In this document: one piece after another, positions 60,810 through 64,000 of the stretch | Layout: each line of letters begins with the position of its first letter | Numbering within the stretch: position 1 is the first letter of the stretch | From: PALSA-1316 sp964499365 | GTDB taxonomy: Bacteria > Nitrospirota > Thermodesulfovibrionia > Thermodesulfovibrionales > UBA6898 | Reading direction: 5' to 3' | Assembly (NCBI GenBank): GCA_964499365.1 | Contig: CAZCKU010000007.1 | Coordinates: 62,001-126,000, forward strand | Length of the DNA: 64,000 nucleotides | Program-made: the position numbers and the translations under genes | The notes under the pieces: model-generated | Database searches by the model: none | Told to the model about the DNA's origin: nothing | What the model saw: the letters and a program-made list of their open reading frames with translations, nothing else

Positions 60810-62285
60810 TTGAATCTATACATCAAAAATATCGGGGAGAATGAGTGCGCATGCGATGCCCTGATCCTCCCGGCGGTCGAGGGCATCTCCGGCAGTGTCA
60901 GGACGCTGAAAGCCTCTGTAACCGCGCTTCTCCGAAGGATCTCCCCGTCGGAGTTCCAGGGGAAAAAGAACGAACTCCTGCTCGTCCCGTCCCCTGAGGA
61001 CATCAAGCCCGGAAGGATCCTGCTTGTCGGTCTGGGGAAAGCAGCAGAGATTAATCCCGAGGCCGTGAGACAGGCAGGCGGCAGGGCGCTCTCCCTCCTC
61101 CGCAATGCCGGAGTCGGGACGGCAGCGCTGTCCACCGCCACCTTGTCGGAACTCAACCTGTCCCCTGCCTTTTTCATCGAAGGTGCCCTCCTCGGTGTTT
61201 ATACCTACGACCGCTACAAGAAAGAAAAAGAGACCAGGGCTGTTCGCGGGCTGACCATTCTCACAAGGCCGTCGAAAGCTCTTGAAGCTCACCTGAAAAC
61301 CGTCACGGCGTTGGCCTCCGGTGTCTCCTTTGCCCGGGACCTGGTCAATGCACCGTCAAACGATATGACCCCGTCTGATATGGCCAGGGCTGCCCTGTCT
61401 CTCAAGGGGAAACATATCTCCGTAACGGTCCATGAGAAAAAGGCCTGCGAAAAACTCGGCATGGGGTCATACCTGTCTGTCTCGAAGGGTTCTGCCGAAC
61501 CGCCGAAGTTTATCGTCCTCGAATACAATCCGGGACTGAAGGGTGCCGGCGGGGCCCCGGTCGTTCTTATCGGGAAGTCAGTCACCTTCGACAGCGGCGG
61601 CATTAATATCAAGCCGTCCGACGGTCTCGAAAAAATGAAGTACGATATGGCCGGCGGCGCTGCCGTCCTCGGCATCATGAAGACCGTCGCGGAGCTGAAA
61701 CTGCCGGTCAACGTCGTCGGCATCCTTCCGGCAACGGAAAATCTTCCGGGCGGCAATGCAACCCGTCCGGGAGATATCGTCAGGTCAATCGACGGCACCA
61801 CGATAGAAATCATCAACACGGACGCAGAAGGCCGGCTGACACTCGCCGATGCCCTCGGCTATGCAAAGAAATACAAGCCGGCTGCGGTCATCGATATCGC
61901 GACCCTCACCGGTGCCTGCTCCATAGCCCTTGGAAACGAGACCGTTGCCATGATGGGCACAGACCGCGCCATGATCGATGCCATCAGGCAGTCCGCGGAC
62001 TTCACCAATGAGAAGGCATGGGAGATGCCCCTCTATGAAGAGTACCGGGAATACCTCAAGAGCGATATCGCGGATATCAAGAATATCGGGGGCAGGACAG
62101 GCTCTCTCGTAACGTCTGCATGCTTTCTGAAGGAATTCGCAGGAGATACACCGTGGGTGCATCTCGATATTGCCGGCACCGCCTGGACAGAGAAGGACAG
62201 GCCGTATACGCCGAAGGGGGCGTCGGGCGTCGGGGTCCGCCTGGTCGTCGATGCGATACTGAAATCAATAGGGAGGTCTGCGTGA
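60810..62285 (+). CDS. pepA: Leucyl aminopeptidase PepA (M17)
   Basis: A 491-residue M17 aminopeptidase. It starts at TTG 60810 with GGGAG 7 bases before it. The C-terminal catalytic domain has KSVTFDSGGINIKPSDGLEK, the metal ligands and NTDAEGRLTLADAL signature, and the later SACFLKEFAGDTPWVHLDIA. It releases N-terminal amino acids and can act as a DNA-binding regulator in other bacteria. It overlaps the following gene by 3 bases (GTGA). Confidence 0.96.
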   Translation: MNLYIKNIGENECACDALILPAVEGISGSVRTLKASVTALLRRISPSEFQGKKNELLLVPSPEDIKPGRILLVGLGKAAEINPEAVRQAGGRALSLLRNAGVGTAALSTATLSELNLSPAFFIEGALLGVYTYDRYKKEKETRAVRGLTILTRPSKALEAHLKTVTALASGVSFARDLVNAPSNDMTPSDMARAALSLKGKHISVTVHEKKACEKLGMGSYLSVSKGSAEPPKFIVLEYNPGLKGAGGAPVVLIGKSVTFDSGGINIKPSDGLEKMKYDMAGGAAVLGIMKTVAELKLPVNVVGILPATENLPGGNATRPGDIVRSIDGTTIEIINTDAEGRLTLADALGYAKKYKPAAVIDIATLTGACSIALGNETVAMMGTDRAMIDAIRQSADFTNEKAWEMPLYEEYREYLKSDIADIKNIGGRTGSLVTSACFLKEFAGDTPWVHLDIAGTAWTEKDRPYTPKGASGVGVRLVVDAILKSIGRSA

Positions 62286-63076
62286 GAATCTTCAGGATGC
62301 TTCTTGTTGCGTCGTTTGTCCTGGTTCCCTCGGTGGTGTTTGCCTGGGGGCCGCTGACCCATATCTATCTGGGCAATGAACTTTTTTCACTCAGCCCGCT
62401 GCTGCCTGCAGCCGTACTCGAGATTATCCGGCGTTTCCGGAAGGACTTTATCTACGGCAACCTTATGGCCGACATCATTATCGGAAAGAAATATCTCCCC
62501 GACGATAAAAGCTCTCACAGCTGGGAAGTGGCCTTTGACCTCCGCAAGGCGGCCTTCACCGATCAGCAGAAGGCTTTTGTCTACGGGTACATGAGTCATC
62601 TGGCTGCGGACACGGTCGCCCATAACATCTATACCCTGGACAAGAAAAACCTCGGGCATACGGTCATGGAAATGAAGGCCGACTGCATCATCGACAAAAA
62701 GTACTGGTTGCAGGCCGTCGGCATCGACAGGAGCGTCCAGGTGCGTAACGACCTGTTTCTTGAGCATTCGCTCGACAGGCTGCTCTTCTCGTTCAAGACG
62801 AACAAACGCATATTCAAGGGGATGGTCCTGCTCTCGGTCTTCAACCAGGAAAAGATAGGCAGCTTCATCGATAACAGGCTGGCAACTTCGTTCCCTGACC
62901 GGGAGGCCATCGAAAACCTGCATCAGGAGTCCCTCGACAGCATTATCGATCTCTTCCAGAACTGGGAGGACGCGGAGGTCGTCAGGACAAACCCGAGCGG
63001 CCCGGTCTGTAAAGGCCGACTGGTGAAGACCTTCCTCGCCGATCTTTCCTCATACCGCCGCAGAACGGAGCTTTGA
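62282..63076 (+). CDS. Zinc-dependent phospholipase C-like secreted protein
   Basis: A 264-residue protein. I start it at GTG 62282, with GGGAGG 5 bases before it; the long frame upstream is antisense-like to pepA. A signal peptide is at about 1-20 (MLLVASFVLVPSVVFAWG). The mature part resembles the zinc-dependent phospholipase C fold (PF00882): WGPLTHIYLGNELF at the new N-terminus, with the N-terminal Trp as a typical metal ligand, GNLMADIIIG, HSWEVAF, and YGYMSHLAADTVAHN. It should hydrolyse a phospholipid or act as a nuclease-like metalloprotein. The in-frame end is TGA 63074-63076, after which the LmbE frame continues in the same phase. Confidence 0.8.
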   Translation: MRIFRMLLVASFVLVPSVVFAWGPLTHIYLGNELFSLSPLLPAAVLEIIRRFRKDFIYGNLMADIIIGKKYLPDDKSSHSWEVAFDLRKAAFTDQQKAFVYGYMSHLAADTVAHNIYTLDKKNLGHTVMEMKADCIIDKKYWLQAVGIDRSVQVRNDLFLEHSLDRLLFSFKTNKRIFKGMVLLSVFNQEKIGSFIDNRLATSFPDREAIENLHQESLDSIIDLFQNWEDAEVVRTNPSGPVCKGRLVKTFLADLSSYRRRTEL

Positions 63077-63079
63077 CCC

Positions 63080-63769
63080 ATTTACGCTTCCGCTCTCCCT
63101 GAGGCCCGCAGCATTCTTGTCCTCGCCCCGCATCCGGACGATGAGGCTCTCGGGTGCGGCGGGACGATATCTCTCCTCTCTGGCAGGGGTGCGGCGGTAA
63201 CTGTCTGCTACGTAACACGGGGCGAGAGACTCCTGGGTGAACCCTCCCCGGCGATTGCCGCTCAAAGGACTGCCGAGGCCCGGAGCGTCTCGAAGCTCCT
63301 GGGCTGCAGGGAGCCTGTCTTCCTGGACGCTCCCGACGGAGACGTCATCGGCCACGCTGACCGCATCTCTCCCGTGATCGGCAGCATGATCGCAGAACAG
63401 CGACCTGACCTGGTGCTTGCCCCCTCCCCGCTGGACTTCCACGCAGATCACGTTGCGCTGGGACAGATCAGCCTGAAGCTGCATGAGCGGAGGAGAATGC
63501 CGCGGCTGGCTTTCTATGAAATATATGCGACCGTGCGGTTCAACTGCCTGGTGGACATCACCGGGGAGAGGCGGAGAAAGGAAACAGCGATTGCAGGCTA
63601 TCGCATCAGCCTCTATGACAAGCCGGAGGTCTATGTCCATGCAGCCCTCGGACTGAATGCGCACCGGTCGATTTTCACGCAGAGAGAGGGCTATTACGAA
63701 GCGTTCCATGTTGTCGCACCGGACAGCTCATACCGGGACGTCCTTGATTATCTGGTTTGCAGAATCTGA
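63080..63769 (+). CDS. PIG-L/LmbE deacetylase, with no normal start codon
   Basis: An open frame follows in the same phase as the preceding gene after its TGA. It encodes a complete PIG-L/LmbE zinc deacetylase: SILVLAPHPDDEALGCGGT near the beginning, the second metal region PSPLDFHADHVALGQ, and a normal C-terminus. No ATG, GTG or TTG lies between the TGA and the HPDDE motif. The first usable codon is ATT 63080, with GGAG 9 bases upstream; the first canonical start (GTG 63374) would remove the catalytic motif. It is either started at AUU by coupling, produced by readthrough of the TGA (a fusion to the phospholipase protein), or affected by a sequence error. Products of this family remove N-acetyl groups from glucosaminyl lipids or small sugars. 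Confidence 0.7.
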   Translation: MYASALPEARSILVLAPHPDDEALGCGGTISLLSGRGAAVTVCYVTRGERLLGEPSPAIAAQRTAEARSVSKLLGCREPVFLDAPDGDVIGHADRISPVIGSMIAEQRPDLVLAPSPLDFHADHVALGQISLKLHERRRMPRLAFYEIYATVRFNCLVDITGERRRKETAIAGYRISLYDKPEVYVHAALGLNAHRSIFTQREGYYEAFHVVAPDSSYRDVLDYLVCRI

Positions 63770-63792
63770 GAGAACGTTTTTGAAACCCCTTG

Positions 63793-64000
63793 TCAGGGAC
63801 GTGCGCCGAACAGCGTTCTTCTGGGCGGCCTAACCGGCCGACCAACCGGCTTGATCTCAGGTTGATGCTCCTGATAAGACGTCGCTGCGTGAGCAGCGGG
63901 CGGTGAAGCCACGGGAGACTTAGCCGCTGGCGGATGCGCTGCTCCTGATGCCCCGGATGCCGTTGGTGCTGCTGTCGCGGATGTCTCGCGGACCTTTCCC
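63793..64000 (-). CDS. C-terminal end of an Ala/Pro-rich protein (cut by window edge)
   Basis: A minus-strand frame runs from the right edge to a TGA at 63793-63795. The visible 68 residues are rich in Ala, Pro and Ser (ETSATAAPTASGASGAAHPP) and end in a basic tail PVRPPRRTLFGARP. The composition looks like a disordered C-terminal tail. The rest is outside the window, so no function can be given. Confidence 0.4.
   Translation of the reverse strand, partial: GKVRETSATAAPTASGASGAAHPPAAKSPVASPPAAHAATSYQEHQPEIKPVGRPVRPPRRTLFGARP

Noticed and set aside
62120..62281. Upstream extension of the phospholipase-like frame into pepA
   Set aside because: It lies within the conserved end of pepA in another frame. 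GTG 62282 has a good ribosome site and begins a signal peptide.

Overview
The window is a dense chromosomal segment of a motile, diderm (LPS-making) and probably anaerobic or facultatively anaerobic bacterium. An Lpt LPS-transport operon, outer-membrane barrels, sigma-54, long-form HPF, FlhF/FlhG, an indolepyruvate:ferredoxin oxidoreductase and a c-type-heme signalling protein together suggest a Nitrospirota- or Desulfobacterota-like lineage. This placement is inferred from gene content and order, not from a phylogenetic marker, and is uncertain. I saw no tRNA, rRNA, CRISPR array, insertion sequence or prophage.

Region 1 (1-19.7 kb, minus strand) is one long flagellar/chemotaxis gene train, read from right to left: fliL-fliM-fliN-fliO-fliP-fliQ-fliR-flhB-flhA-flhF-flhG-fliA, then a HEAT-repeat protein overlapping cheR, two single-domain receivers, cheA, a CheW-CheZ fusion, and a chemoreceptor flanked by two PstS-like binding-protein genes, the last cut by the window edge. 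A sigma-54-like -24/-12 site lies just upstream of fliL. The set covers the export gate, the switch, flagellar number and placement control, the late sigma factor and the core chemotaxis signalling chain. No CheB, CheD or stand-alone CheW lies here.

Region 2 (19.7-32.7 kb) starts with an RCC1-repeat lipoprotein and a small metal-type periplasmic pair. Next come aroE and a plus-strand operon lptC-lptA-lptB-rpoN-hpf-rapZ followed by a NifS-like cysteine desulfurase. A sigma-54-like site precedes lptC, so rpoN may be under sigma-54 control. A YjgR-type ATPase and an AEC-family transporter follow. The transporter gene is bracketed by a perfect 15-bp inverted repeat.

Region 3 (32.8-49.8 kb) opens with a membrane GGDEF-EAL protein whose periplasmic sensor carries a CXXCH heme-c motif. 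It continues with a minus-strand catabolic or assimilatory block: amidohydrolase, sigma-54 activator, iorA-iorB, a phenylacetate-CoA ligase, a tandem ACT protein, a complete branched-chain amino-acid-type ABC transporter (livK-H-M-G-F) and a second phenylacetate-CoA ligase. A divergent outer-membrane porin lies beside it. The block reads as uptake and interconversion of aromatic (or branched) amino acids, 2-oxoacids and aryl-acetates through CoA thioesters and reduced ferredoxin.

Region 4 (49.8-64 kb) is mostly housekeeping: a beta-CASP metallo-beta-lactamase ribonuclease, glgC, a small methyltransferase with a HAD phosphatase, a small periplasmic protein with a large porin, a host-attachment-family protein with alanine dehydrogenase, a small P-loop protein, a multi-S1 protein, leucyl aminopeptidase, a zinc-dependent phospholipase C-like protein, and a PIG-L/LmbE deacetylase whose frame has no normal start codon. 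A cut minus-strand Ala/Pro-rich C-terminus closes the window. Palindromic dispersed repeats ending in GTCATTCC/GGAATGAC-like sequences sit in several intergenic gaps.
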